Below, piece after piece: positions 51,477 through 59,992 of a stretch of 64,000 nucleotides of DNA. A program made the translations under genes and the position numbers. Positions within the stretch are counted from its first letter, which is position 1. Each line of letters begins with the position of its first letter. Source of the DNA: Streptomyces sp. CNQ-509. Lineage in GTDB: Bacteria; Actinomycetota; Actinomycetes; Streptomycetales; Streptomycetaceae. The stretch is from contig NZ_CP011492.1 of NCBI RefSeq assembly GCF_001011035.1, forward strand, positions 5,811,001-5,875,000, read 5' to 3'. The notes beneath the pieces are model-generated. The model did no database searches, was not told the origin of the DNA, and saw only the letters and a list, made by a program, of their open reading frames with translations.

Positions 51477-52229
51477 TCAGTACGGCCCGTAGACGTTGTC
51501 GATCGAGCCGTACCTGTCGGCCGCGTAGTTGCACGCGGCGGTGATGTTGGCGACCGGGTCGAAGCTGTCGGTCGAGGTGCCGGGTACGTGGTAGGCATCG
51601 AAGGTGGGAGCGATGACCTGGAGCAGGCCCTTGGAGGGCGTGCCGTTCACGGCGTTGATATCCCAGTTGTTGATGGCCTGCGGGTCGCCAGCGGACTCCC
51701 GCATGATGTTGCGGTAAATGCCGTCGTAGGTTCCCGGGATGCCGTGCTCGGCCATGATGTCGAGCGACTCCCGGATCCAGCCGTCGAGGTTGTCCGGGTA
51801 GCTCGTGACGGACGCGCTCGTGGTCTTCAGGCCGGACTCGGATTCCTTCGGCTCGCTCGTGTCGGCCTTGGCGCCGAGGGAGAGTTCAAGGCCGGGGAGG
51901 ATGAAGTGCGGGTTGTCGCCGACGGCCTCGCGGTTGTCCTTGTACAGCTTCTTCCAGCCGCCGCGTACGCCTTCCTTGTCGGCGATCTTCGCCAGGGAAT
52001 CTCCGGCGACCACGGCATAGGTGGCCGCTGCCGCGCCGGTGGTCGCCGCGGCGGGGGCCTCGGCGCGTACGCCGGTCTGGGGGGCGGAAGCGGGGACGGA
52101 GCCGGCGGCGGATGCCGAGGACGCGCCGATCAGCGGGGCGGCGATCGCGACGCCGCTGACGCCGGCGAAAGTGATGCCGCGGCCGATCAGACGCAGCTTG
52201 GGACGGCGGTGCTTACCTCTTGCGGGCAT
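51477..52229 (-). CDS. Secreted LysM protein with lytic transglycosylase-like SLT domain
   Basis: The 250-residue protein has a signal peptide (about 1-42), an Ala-rich linker, a LysM peptidoglycan-binding domain (about 70-125) with YAVVAGDSLAKIADKEGV and DNPHFILPGLELSL, and a C-terminal SLT-type transglycosylase domain (about 145-250) with IMRESAGDP (catalytic-type Glu) and GLLQVIAPTFDAYHVPG. It would cleave glycan strands to make 1,6-anhydro ends. An AGGAGG site precedes ATG 52229. The leader carries a c-di-AMP riboswitch and, further up, a Crp-type site. Confidence 0.9.
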   Translation of the reverse strand: MPARGKHRRPKLRLIGRGITFAGVSGVAIAAPLIGASSASAAGSVPASAPQTGVRAEAPAAATTGAAAATYAVVAGDSLAKIADKEGVRGGWKKLYKDNREAVGDNPHFILPGLELSLGAKADTSEPKESESGLKTTSASVTSYPDNLDGWIRESLDIMAEHGIPGTYDGIYRNIMRESAGDPQAINNWDINAVNGTPSKGLLQVIAPTFDAYHVPGTSTDSFDPVANITAACNYAADRYGSIDNVYGPY

Positions 52230-52245
52230 GGGTCTTTCTCCTCCT

Positions 52246-52375
52246 GCGCCTGCGAGGTGAGCTGTCGGGTTCGGGCTGGAGATGCCCGGCCGCACCGCGG
52301 TGCGACTTCACCCCAAGCCGTTCCGGAATCCGGACCGGCGACTTACCTATGGGTCCCCCGCTCCTGCCGTGTGTC
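52246..52375 (-). promoter_or_regulatory. Cyclic di-AMP riboswitch (ydaO/yuaA type)
   Basis: Read on the minus strand, the leader contains the conserved order of this class: GCAGGAGCGGGGGACCCA, GGTAAGTCGCC, CTTGGGGTGAAGTCG, a GC stem, CCAGCCCGAACCCGACAGCT and CACCTCGCAGGCG. It ends 17 bases before the LysM/transglycosylase start. In actinomycetes this riboswitch shuts off wall-hydrolase genes when c-di-AMP is high. The match to key conserved blocks is strong. Confidence 0.92.
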
Positions 52376-52596
52376 ATTAGGGAACGGTTTCCGGATGGCG
52401 GCAGGATTCGGCGTCCACCCGGCTGGCGGAGACTTAAGCATGTCTTTCCGGTCCGGACAAGCTGCGGAACTCGTCCGGCCAATACGGGACCGGCTCACGG
52501 GCCGGATGGACGCCGCCGCGGAAAGCGGAGAGGGCCGCAACTCGCTTTCGGAACACGGAAACTGTGAATTCCCCCCGCCGGTGCCCGCGGCCGAAC

Positions 52597-52610
52597 GTGA
52601 TTCGCGTCAC
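52597..52610. promoter_or_regulatory. Candidate Crp-binding site
   Basis: GTGATTCGCGTCAC fits the Streptomyces Crp consensus GTG-N6-GNCAC exactly and is a near-perfect dyad. It lies about 220 bases upstream of the riboswitch 5' end. In S. coelicolor the resuscitation factor gene rpfA is controlled by both Crp and a c-di-AMP riboswitch, so the combination has a precedent. Confidence 0.5.
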
Positions 52611-52858
52611 CGGACGGAGGGGGCCAATCGGTCAGAGGTGGGGGGCGATCGGGGGCGAATCCTTCAAATGGTGCGTATCGCCCGTCGGGGAATGTCCGAC
52701 AAGTCCGTTTGTTCTTGGCCGTCCGGTGACGCGTATGCGCGGCGGGAATTCACGAATTCATCGCGGAGAACCCGTTCGCCCGTGAGGGCGAAGGGGCGTC
52801 AACTGCCCAAGGGGAAAGGACGTTTTCCGGATCACCGCCGGATTGCGGGCGGAAAAGG

Positions 52859-52899
52859 GGGAGTTGGCGGCGCCGCCGGAAAGGCACTCGCCAACTCCC
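52859..52899 (-). terminator. Hairpin directly after sdaA
   Basis: An 11-bp perfect stem (52859-52869 with 52889-52899) begins at the base next to the sdaA stop codon. The 19-base loop contains a short GGCGCC-type pairing. Confidence 0.65.
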
Positions 52900-54297
52900 T
52901 CAGCACTCCACCACGTTGACCGCGAGGCCGCCGCGGGCCGTCTCCTTGTACTTGACCTTCATGTCCGCACCCGTCTCCTTCATCGTCTTGATGGCCTTGT
53001 CGAGGGAGACGAAGTGCTGGCCGTCGCCGCGCAGTGCCATGCGGGCCGCCGTGATGGCCTTGACCGCCGCCATGCCGTTGCGTTCGATGCACGGGATCTG
53101 GACCAGGCCGCCGATCGGGTCGCAGGTCAGGCCCAGGTTGTGCTCGATGCCGATCTCGGCGGCGTTCTCGACTTGTTCCGGGGTGCCGCCGAGGATCTCG
53201 GCGAGGCCGCCCGCGGCCATGGAGCAGGCGGAGCCCACCTCCCCCTGGCAGCCGACCTCCGCGCCGGAGATGGAGGCGTTCTCCTTGAAGAGCATGCCGA
53301 TCGCGCCGGCCGCGAGGAGGAAGCGGACCGCGGTGTCTTCCTCCCCGGCGCGGCTATCCCTGCCCGGTACGAAGTCCGCCGCGTAGTGGAGGACCGCGGG
53401 GATGATGCCCGCCGCGCCGTTGGTGGGGGCGGTGACGACGCGGCCGCCGGCGGCGTTCTCCTCGTTGACCGCCATCGCGTAGAGGGTGACCCACTCCATC
53501 GCGTGCGCCGCCGGGTCCCCCGCCGCGCGGAGCTGGCGGGCCTCGCCGGCGGCGCGGCGGCGGACCTTCAGGCCGCCGGGGAGGATGCCCTCCCGGCTGG
53601 TCCCGCGGGCGACGCAGTCGCGCATGACCCGCCAGATCTCCAGCAGCCCGGCGCGGATCTCCGCCTCGGTGCGCCAGGCGCGCTCGTTCTCCAGCATCAG
53701 CGAGGAGAGCGACAGGCCGGTCTCGCGGGTGCGGCGCAGCATCTCGTCCGCGGTACGGAACGGGTGCTTCAGCACGGTGTCGTCGAGCTTGATCCGGTCC
53801 TCGCCGACCGCCTCCTCGTCGACGACGAAGCCGCCGCCCACCGAGTAGTAGGTCTTCGCCAGCAGCGTCCCGCCGTCCGCGTCGTACGCGGCCAGCGTCA
53901 TGCCGTTCGCGTGGTACGGCAGCGAGCGGCGCCGGTGCAGGACGAGGTCGGCGGAGGCGTCGAAGGGGATCTCGTGGTCGCGCCCTATCTCGGCGCCCAG
54001 CAGGTGCAGCCGCCCGGTGGCGCGGATGCGCTCCACCTCGCCCTCGGCCCACTCGATGTCGACGGTGCGCGGCGAGTGGCCCTCCAGGCCGAGGAGCACG
54101 GCCTTGGGGGTGCCGTGGCCGTGGCCGGTGGCGCCCAGGGAGCCGAAGAGTTCGGCGCGTACGGCGGCGGTGTGGGCCAGCAGGCCCTCGTTCTTCAGCC
54201 GGCGCGCGAACATCCGGGAGGCCCGCATCGGGCCGACCGTGTGCGAGCTCGACGGGCCGATGCCGATCGAGAAGAGGTCGAAGACGGAGATGGCCAC
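52900..54297 (-). CDS. sdaA: L-serine ammonia-lyase
   Basis: The 465-residue single-chain enzyme has the beta domain start DLFSIGIGPSSSHTVGPMRA and the catalytic alpha domain with APTNGAAGIIPAVLHY, EVGCQGEVGSACSMAAGGLA and CDPIGGLVQIPCIERN, whose Cys residues hold the [4Fe-4S] cluster. It converts L-serine to pyruvate and ammonia. The GTG start has GGGAG seven bases upstream. It follows the glyA terminator, so it is probably a separate transcript from the glycine-cleavage operon yet drains the serine that GlyA makes. Confidence 0.95.
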   Translation of the reverse strand: MAISVFDLFSIGIGPSSSHTVGPMRASRMFARRLKNEGLLAHTAAVRAELFGSLGATGHGHGTPKAVLLGLEGHSPRTVDIEWAEGEVERIRATGRLHLLGAEIGRDHEIPFDASADLVLHRRRSLPYHANGMTLAAYDADGGTLLAKTYYSVGGGFVVDEEAVGEDRIKLDDTVLKHPFRTADEMLRRTRETGLSLSSLMLENERAWRTEAEIRAGLLEIWRVMRDCVARGTSREGILPGGLKVRRRAAGEARQLRAAGDPAAHAMEWVTLYAMAVNEENAAGGRVVTAPTNGAAGIIPAVLHYAADFVPGRDSRAGEEDTAVRFLLAAGAIGMLFKENASISGAEVGCQGEVGSACSMAAGGLAEILGGTPEQVENAAEIGIEHNLGLTCDPIGGLVQIPCIERNGMAAVKAITAARMALRGDGQHFVSLDKAIKTMKETGADMKVKYKETARGGLAVNVVEC

Positions 54298-54360
54298 TCG
54301 GGACTCCCTTGTCCTTGCGTGGGGCGTGCGCGTGCGTGGTGCGGGTGGTGACGGGTTGCG

Positions 54361-54419
54361 CGTACGGCCCCGGGCCCGGCCGCCCGCCGCGTCGAAGCGG
54401 CGGGCCGCCGGGCCGTACG
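54361..54419 (-). terminator. Composite hairpin after glyA
   Basis: The outer 10-bp arms CGTACGGCCC/GGGCCGTACG (54361-54370 and 54410-54419) enclose an inner 9-bp stem (54382-54390 with 54397-54405, loop GTCGAA). It lies immediately beyond the glyA stop and upstream of sdaA. Confidence 0.8.
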
Positions 54420-54421
54420 GG

Positions 54422-55705
54422 CTACAGGCCGGGGTACAGCGGGTGCTTCTGCGCCAGGGCCGTGACCCGGGCGGCGAGTGCGGCCGTCTTCGGATCGTCG
54501 GAACCCCAGCGGGTGAGGGGTGCTTTGAGGGCTTCCGCGATGACGTCGGCGACCTCCTCGAAGTCCGCGGCGGTGAAGCCGCGGGTGGCCAGCGCGGGCG
54601 AGCCGATGCGCAGGCCGGAGGTGACCATGGGCGGGCGGGGGTCGTCCGGGACCGCGTTGCGGTTGACGGTGATGCCGATCTCGTGGAGCCGGTCCTCGGC
54701 CTGCTGGCCGTCCAGCTCGGACGCGCGCAGGTCGACCAGGACCAGGTGGACGTCCGTACCGCCGGAGAGCACCGAGACGCCGGCCGCGCGGGCGTCGTCC
54801 CGCAGCAGCCGCTCGGCCAGGATCCGGGCGCCGTCCAGCGTGCGCCGCTGCCGCTCGCGGAACTCCTCGGACGCGGCGATCTTGAAGGACACCGCCTTGG
54901 CCGCGATCACGTGCTCCAGCGGGCCGCCCTGCTGGCCGGGGAAGACCGCCGAGTTGATCTTCTTGGCGAGGGCCTGGCGGGAGAGGATGACCCCGCCGCG
55001 TGGGCCGCCGAGGGTCTTGTGCGTCGTGGTGGTGACGATGTCCGCGTACGGCACGGGGTTGGGGTGCAGGCCCGCGGCCACGAGACCGGCGAAGTGCGCC
55101 ATGTCGACCATCAGCAGCGCGTCGACCTCGTCGGCGATCCGGCGGAAGCCGGCGAAGTCGAGCTGCCGCGGGTACGCCGACCAGCCGGCGATGATCAGCT
55201 TCGGCCGCCGCTCCTTGGCCAGCCGCTCGACCTCGGCCATGTCGACCTGGCCGGTCTCGGCGTCGACGTGGTAGGCGGCGACGTCGTACAGCTTGCCGGA
55301 GAAATTGATCTTCATGCCGTGGGTCAGGTGCCCGCCGTGGGCCAGGTCCAGGCCCAGGATCGTGTCGCCCGGCTTGAGCACCGCGAACATCGCCGCCGCG
55401 TTCGCCGACGCGCCCGAGTGCGGCTGGACGTTCGCCGCCTCGGCGCCGAAGAGCGCCTTGACCCGCTCGCGGGCCAGCTCCTCGGCGACGTCGACGTACT
55501 CGCAGCCGCCGTAGTAGCGGCGGCCGGGATAGCCCTCGGCGTACTTGTTGGTGAGGACCGAGCCCTGCGCCTCCAGCACGGCGACCGGGGCGAAGTTCTC
55601 CGAGGCGATCATTTCGAGGGTGGACTGCTGGCGCTTGAGTTCGGCGTCCACGGCGGCGGCGACCTCGGGGTCGACCTCGTGGAGCGAGCCGTTCAGAAGG
55701 GACAT
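54422..55705 (-). CDS. glyA: Serine hydroxymethyltransferase
   Basis: The 427-residue PLP enzyme shows STLEMIASENFAP, TNKYAEGYPGRRYYGGCEYV, the PLP-stacking region QPHSGASAN, LLMVDMAHFAGLVA and the PLP-binding Lys230 in TTTTHKTLGGPRGG. It interconverts serine and glycine with tetrahydrofolate. As the third gene of gcvT-gcvH-glyA it takes up the methylene-tetrahydrofolate and glycine balance set by glycine cleavage. The operon leader is a glycine riboswitch, so it should be induced by glycine. Other glyA copies may exist elsewhere in the genome. Confidence 0.95.
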   Translation of the reverse strand: MSLLNGSLHEVDPEVAAAVDAELKRQQSTLEMIASENFAPVAVLEAQGSVLTNKYAEGYPGRRYYGGCEYVDVAEELARERVKALFGAEAANVQPHSGASANAAAMFAVLKPGDTILGLDLAHGGHLTHGMKINFSGKLYDVAAYHVDAETGQVDMAEVERLAKERRPKLIIAGWSAYPRQLDFAGFRRIADEVDALLMVDMAHFAGLVAAGLHPNPVPYADIVTTTTHKTLGGPRGGVILSRQALAKKINSAVFPGQQGGPLEHVIAAKAVSFKIAASEEFRERQRRTLDGARILAERLLRDDARAAGVSVLSGGTDVHLVLVDLRASELDGQQAEDRLHEIGITVNRNAVPDDPRPPMVTSGLRIGSPALATRGFTAADFEEVADVIAEALKAPLTRWGSDDPKTAALAARVTALAQKHPLYPGL

Positions 55706-55761
55706 GGGACCTTCCGGGGAAAGAAGAGGGACGCGGTCGGGCGGGGCTGCGGCGGCGGAGC

Positions 55762-56136
55762 TCAGCCCGCGGTGAACTCGGTGTACTCGGCGGCGGACAT
55801 CAGGTCGGCGGCCTCGGCCGAGACGCGCACCCGGAAGAGCCAGCCGTCCTCGAACGGGCCGGAGTTCACCAGCGCCGGGTCGTCCACGACGTCCTGGTTG
55901 GTCTCGGTGACCTCCCCGGTCACCGGCGCGTAGAGGTCGGAGACGGACTTCGTCGACTCCAGCTCGCCGCAGGGCTCGCCCGCGGTGACCGCGGCGCCCA
56001 CGTCCGGCAACTGGACGAAGACGACATCGCCCAGCGCGTTCGCGGCGTGGGCGGTGATGCCGACGGTGGCGACGCCGTCGGCGGTCGCGACCCACTCGTG
56101 TTCCTTGCTGTAGCGCAGGTGCTCAGGGTTGCTCAT
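55762..56136 (-). CDS. gcvH: Glycine cleavage system H protein
   Basis: The 124-residue lipoyl carrier has YSKEHEWV, GITAHAANALGDVVFVQLPD and the lipoylated Lys63 in ELESTKSVSDLYAP. It shuttles the aminomethyl group between the P, T and L proteins. It lies between gcvT and glyA on the same strand. The P protein (gcvP) is not in this cluster and must be elsewhere, as is common in Streptomyces. Confidence 0.95.
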   Translation of the reverse strand: MSNPEHLRYSKEHEWVATADGVATVGITAHAANALGDVVFVQLPDVGAAVTAGEPCGELESTKSVSDLYAPVTGEVTETNQDVVDDPALVNSGPFEDGWLFRVRVSAEAADLMSAAEYTEFTAG

Positions 56137-56238
56137 AAGGCGATTCTCCAGGATCGGGACGTCAGAGGCGTAAAGGGGCGCTGGTGGCGCGGTCGGGGGA
56201 CTGCCGCGGGAAGGGGCCGGTGGCTCTCGCGGAGCCGG

Positions 56239-57372
56239 TCAGGGGCGCTTGTAGAACGGCAGGGCGACGACCTCGTACGGCTCGTGGCTGCCGCGGATGT
56301 CGACGCCCACGCCGGTGGCCGCCGAGGGCCCGGGACCGGCGTGCGCGGCGTCCACGTACGCCATCGCGATCGGCTTGCCCAGGGTGGGGGAGGGGGCGCC
56401 GGAGGTGACCTCGCCGATGCGCCGGCCGCCGGCCACCACCTCGTACCCGGCGCGCGGCACCCGCCGGCCCTCGGCGACCAGGCCGACCAGCACCCGCGGC
56501 GGCTCCGCCGCGGCGCGCCCGGCGGCCTCTTCGAGCGCCTCGCGCCCGACGAAGTCGCCGGGCTTGTCGAGCTTGACGACCCGGCCGAGCCCGGCGTCGA
56601 AGGGCGTGAGCGCGGTCGTCAGCTCGTGCCCGTAGAGCGGCATGCCGGCCTCCAGACGCAGGGTGTCGCGGCAGGAGAGCCCGCACGGCACCAGGCCGTC
56701 GTCCGCGCCCGCCGCGGTGAGCGCCGCCCAGACGGCGGCCGCGTCCGCGGGGCGTACGAAGAGCTCGAAGCCGTCCTCGCCGGTGTAGCCGGTACGGGCG
56801 ATGAGCGCGTCCGCGCCGGCGACGGTGCCGGGCAGGCCCGCGTAGTACTTCAGGCCGGCCAGGTCCGCGTCGGTGACCCGGCCCAGGATCTCCTGCGACC
56901 TGGGGCCCTGCACGGCGATCAGGGCGTACGCGTCCCGGTCGTCCCGCACCCCGGCGCCCGGGAAGCCGGCGGCCCGTTCGGCGAGGGCGTCCAGGACGAC
57001 CTGGGCGTTGGCGGCGTTCGCGACGATCATGTACTCCTCGTCGGCGAGCCGGTAGACGATCAGGTCGTCGAGGATGCCGCCGTCCTCGCGGCAGATCATC
57101 GTGTACCGGGCGCGGCCCGGGCGCACCGCGGAGAGCCGGCCCACCAGGGCGTAGTCCAGCAGGTCCGCGGCCTGCGGGCCGGTGACGGCGATCTCGCCCA
57201 TGTGGGAGAGGTCGAAGAGGCCGGCGCGGGTGCGCACCGCGACGTGCTCCTCGCGCTCGCTGCCGTAGCGCAGCGGCATGTCCCAGCCGGCGAAGTCGGT
57301 CATGGTGGCGCCGAGGGCGCGGTGCGTGGCGTCGAGCGCGGTACGGCGCGGTGCAGGGCTCTCAGTGGTCAT
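56239..57372 (-). CDS. gcvT: Glycine cleavage system T protein (aminomethyltransferase)
   Basis: The 377-residue protein has DFAGWDMPLRYGSEREEHVA, TRAGLFDLSHMGEI, ARTGYTGEDGFELFV and LGRVVKLDKPGDFVGREAL, all standard for GcvT. It transfers the methylene group to tetrahydrofolate and releases ammonia. ATG 57372 starts 30 bases after the riboswitch. It is the first gene of gcvT-gcvH-glyA. Confidence 0.95.
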   Translation of the reverse strand: MTTESPAPRRTALDATHRALGATMTDFAGWDMPLRYGSEREEHVAVRTRAGLFDLSHMGEIAVTGPQAADLLDYALVGRLSAVRPGRARYTMICREDGGILDDLIVYRLADEEYMIVANAANAQVVLDALAERAAGFPGAGVRDDRDAYALIAVQGPRSQEILGRVTDADLAGLKYYAGLPGTVAGADALIARTGYTGEDGFELFVRPADAAAVWAALTAAGADDGLVPCGLSCRDTLRLEAGMPLYGHELTTALTPFDAGLGRVVKLDKPGDFVGREALEEAAGRAAAEPPRVLVGLVAEGRRVPRAGYEVVAGGRRIGEVTSGAPSPTLGKPIAMAYVDAAHAGPGPSAATGVGVDIRGSHEPYEVVALPFYKRP

Positions 57373-57401
57373 CGTCAGGCTCCCGGACAGGGGGTGGTCG
57401 T

Positions 57402-57620
57402 GTCCTCCCCATCTGTCATCGGAACCTGAGAGGTTCGCCACGACCCCGCGGGAGCGTGGCTTGCACCTTGGGTGGGGCGGCGCCGGCGCTCGGCCGGGCA
57501 CGCCCGCTTTTCAGATCTGCCTCGCCCGCGCGGTGACTGGTGCCTGAGAGATTCAAGGGAGGACTTGCTCCTTCGGCGCCCGGTGCGACGAGGCACCGGG
57601 ACTCTCCCGCGCGGGTTCGA
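57402..57620 (-). promoter_or_regulatory. Tandem glycine riboswitch
   Basis: On the minus strand the first aptamer shows GCGGGAGAGTCCC, GGCGCCGAAGGAGCAAG, CCCTTGAATCTCTCAGGCAC and the linker CAGTCACC. The second shows AGATCTGAAAAGCGGGCG, AAGGTGCAAGCCACGCTCCC, GCGAACCTCTCAGGTTCC and GATGACAGATGGGGAGGAC. Both aptamers carry the CTCTCAGG core. Tandem glycine riboswitches commonly activate gcv operons at high glycine, allowing excess glycine to be degraded. Confidence 0.93.
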
Positions 57621-57783
57621 ACGGCCGGTATGCAGTTGGCGGGGGCCATCATTGCACGCGCCCCCGACCGCGGGACAGGGGAAGAAGTGGGAGGCCGCCT
57701 TCCGTTGCGTCCTTGTCGAGTCCCGCCGCTGTTGCGAGGCTTGTGGACGGCAAGAGGCGGCGGTGCGGGGCGTGGGAGGCAGC

Positions 57784-58347
57784 GTGACGGTGGAGCAGGC
57801 GGCCTCCAGAGAACGGCTTCGATATCCGGAGGGGGACATCGTCGTGATCTCCGGGCTGCCGGGCAGCGGCAAGAGCACGCTCATGCGCCGCACGCAGCCG
57901 CCCGCCGCGGTCCGGCTGATCGACTCGCAGTACGTGCGCGAGCGCTGGGCGCGCAAGCTGGGCAGGCGGCTGCCGTACGCCCTCTACCGGCCGTTAGTCC
58001 GCATCGACCACTACGCGCGACTGCGCCTGGCGGTCCGCGCGGGCGGCAGCCTCGTCGTGCACGACTGCGGCACGCTGCCGTGGGTGCGCTGGTGGCTGAC
58101 CAGGCAGGCCAGGCGGCACGGGCGCGGGATGCACGTCGTGGTGCTCGACGTGCCGGCGGCCGTGGCGCGGGAGCGGCAGGCGCGGCGCGGGCGCGCGGTC
58201 TCGCGGTACGCCTTCGCCCGCCACCGGTGGGCGCACCGCAGGCTGCTGGACTGGGCGAGCGCCGGGCAGCCGGCGGAGGGCTGCCACTCGGTGCTGGTAC
58301 TGGACGGCGAGGCGACCGGGACGCTGCGCTCGATCAGCTTCGGCTGA
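57784..58347 (+). CDS. P-loop ATP-binding protein, kinase-like
   Basis: The 187-residue protein has Walker A GLPGSGKST near its N-terminus, an LIDSQYVRERW segment, and VVHDCGTLPWVRWWL followed by MHVVVLDVPAAVARERQA, the layout of a small nucleoside/polynucleotide-kinase-like (AAA_33) protein. Substrate unknown. GTG 57784 is chosen from GGGAGG (57774-57779); GTG 57793 is possible. It is divergent from the glycine operon and starts 164 bases beyond the riboswitch, so both promoters share that gap. Confidence 0.75.
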   Translation: MTVEQAASRERLRYPEGDIVVISGLPGSGKSTLMRRTQPPAAVRLIDSQYVRERWARKLGRRLPYALYRPLVRIDHYARLRLAVRAGGSLVVHDCGTLPWVRWWLTRQARRHGRGMHVVVLDVPAAVARERQARRGRAVSRYAFARHRWAHRRLLDWASAGQPAEGCHSVLVLDGEATGTLRSISFG

Positions 58348-58394
58348 GCCCGGGCGGGCGGCTGCGCGCCGGGACCGGCCCCGCGCCGGGACCG

Positions 58395-58994
58395 CTACGC
58401 GCCGGAGCGCGCCGGCAGCTTCGGCGGTACCGCCGCGTTCGGCGGCGTCTGCGGCACCTGCCCCGCCGGCACCAGCCCGCTGGCCGCCGTCGCCGAGAGG
58501 ACCCGTACCAGCGCCGTCACGGTCACCGGGGACCGCTCGGCCACCGCCGCCCGGTCGCCCGCCCGGCCGGCCCGTACCAGGCGGGCCAGCTCCTCCCGCA
58601 GCGAGCCGACGGCCTGCGCCAGGGCGGTCGTCTCCCGCGCCTTCATCGACTTCACCGTGCCCTTGGTCCCCGCCGCCGCGCCCACCGCGTCCAGGTGCGC
58701 GCGCACGTCGGGCAGCGTGCGCGGGTTCTGCCGGCCGCCGTCGGCGACCGCCTGCCGGACCTGCTCGACGGTCCTGGCCGTGGCGGCGGTGAGCTGCCCG
58801 AGCTCCCCCAGCAGGTGCAGCGTCGAGGGGTCGACGTCGGTGAGGGCCGGGGCGGAGGCCGCGGTCCTGCCGCCGGGGTGCCCGCCCCCGGCTCCGTCCC
58901 CGGCGGCGGGCCCGGCCATGCCGAGCACGAGGGCGCCGCCGGCGACGGCGGGGACGACGGTGGCGGCGAGGCCGGCCATTCGGTTCGTACGCAT
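58395..58994 (-). CDS. Secreted hypothetical protein
   Basis: The 199-residue protein has a signal peptide (about 1-34, ending GPAAGD) and a helical region (about 60-165) with LHLLGELGQLTAATARTVEQ and ETTALAQAVGSLREELARLV, then a Pro-rich tail. I recognise no family. GGGAG lies about ten bases before ATG 58994. It converges with the P-loop gene and is divergent from the SseB pair. Confidence 0.7.
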   Translation of the reverse strand: MRTNRMAGLAATVVPAVAGGALVLGMAGPAAGDGAGGGHPGGRTAASAPALTDVDPSTLHLLGELGQLTAATARTVEQVRQAVADGGRQNPRTLPDVRAHLDAVGAAAGTKGTVKSMKARETTALAQAVGSLREELARLVRAGRAGDRAAVAERSPVTVTALVRVLSATAASGLVPAGQVPQTPPNAAVPPKLPARSGA

Positions 58995-59125
58995 GGAAAA
59001 CGGGCTCCCTGTCGCGAGGTCATGAGGGTGAGGGGACTCCACCGTGGGCAGGTGCGGGCTTCGCCCGCGAGCGCTCGCAGCCGTTAGGGTGCCGACGTTC
59101 ATCCCCCGAGAGTTGGCTGGTCCCG

Positions 59126-59899
59126 ATGAGCTTCGACTACCGCTCCCCGCAGCCCCCCGCCACGGGCGGCTTCCCCGGCAACGAGCTGGAGGAGGTGCTC
59201 GCCGCCTCGCTCGGCAACCCGCAGGCCGCCCCGCGGCTGCTGGAGGTGCTGGGCCGCAGCAGCCTCTGGGTGCCGCTGCCCGCGGGCGGCGGGCCCGACA
59301 GCCCCTCGCTCCCCGTGCCGACGACCGAGATAGGCGGCGCGCCGTACGTGCCGGTGTTCTCCTCGCAGGAGGAGTTCCTGCGGGTCAGCGGCTCCCACAT
59401 GTCGTTCACCGTCGCGCCCGCCCGCGAGTTCGCCCGCGGGCTGCCGCCGCAGGTCGGCATCGCGGTCAACCCCGGCGGCACGGTCGGCGTGCCGCTGCCG
59501 CCCGCGGCGGTCGCGGAGCTGTGCCGGGACCGCGGGGCGGCGCGGCTGCCGGGGGAGGCGCGCGGCGGCCGGGTGCGGCTGTTCACGCCGGACTGGCAGG
59601 ACGACCCGGTGGACTTCCTGGCGGTCGCGCGGGAGGAGTTCGAGCGGATCGGGGTGGTACGCAGCGCGCGCCGGGGGCTCGCGAGCGTCGAGGGCGGTGC
59701 GGTGCAGCTCTACATCGGGGTGGAGCTGCTGGACACGTACGACGAGAGCAGGCAGGCGACGGTGGAGGCGCTGGGCCGCGCGCTGGGCGCGCAGCCGGTG
59801 CCGTGGAAGGTCCAACTGGTCTTCCTCGACGCCGCGGTGGACCCGGTGATCACCTGGATGCGGGCCAAGGTCGAGCCGTTCTACATCCGGGTCGGCTGA
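59126..59899 (+). CDS. SseB-family protein (enhanced serine sensitivity), first gene
   Basis: The 257-residue protein has an SseB N-terminal domain (about 18-120) with LEEVLAASLGNPQAAPRLLE, LWVPLPAGG and YVPVFSSQEEFLRV, and an SseB C-terminal domain (about 135-255) with IGVELLDTYDESRQATVEAL and VITWMRAKVEPFYIRVG. In Escherichia coli extra sseB causes serine sensitivity; the mechanism is unclear. The start has no strong ribosome site. It is followed by a second SseB-type gene 93 bases on. Confidence 0.85.
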   Translation: MSFDYRSPQPPATGGFPGNELEEVLAASLGNPQAAPRLLEVLGRSSLWVPLPAGGGPDSPSLPVPTTEIGGAPYVPVFSSQEEFLRVSGSHMSFTVAPAREFARGLPPQVGIAVNPGGTVGVPLPPAAVAELCRDRGAARLPGEARGGRVRLFTPDWQDDPVDFLAVAREEFERIGVVRSARRGLASVEGGAVQLYIGVELLDTYDESRQATVEALGRALGAQPVPWKVQLVFLDAAVDPVITWMRAKVEPFYIRVG

Positions 59900-59992
59900 C
59901 GCGGTCAGGCTCTAAGCTGGTTTGATGACCTTTCCGGGCGTACACGCGTGCCCGGGAGCGGCGGGAGCCGAGACGAAGGGTTGGGGCCCAGG

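Larger units (their letters stand above)
52376..52899. other. Gene-free promoter region of the LysM/transglycosylase gene
   Basis: About 520 bases of lower GC than the surrounding genes, with no convincing open frame on either strand. It contains the Crp-type site at 52597-52610 and, at its right end, the sdaA terminator. The transcription start for the riboswitch leader should lie here. Confidence 0.55.

Noticed and set aside
51477..52229. Calling the LysM protein a resuscitation-promoting factor (rpfA)
   Set aside because: Regulation looks like rpfA, but the catalytic region is C-terminal and SLT-type, not the N-terminal Rpf domain.
52564..52785. 73-codon frame upstream of the riboswitch
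   Set aside because: Codon use does not fit the genome bias and it overlaps the promoter region holding the Crp-type site.
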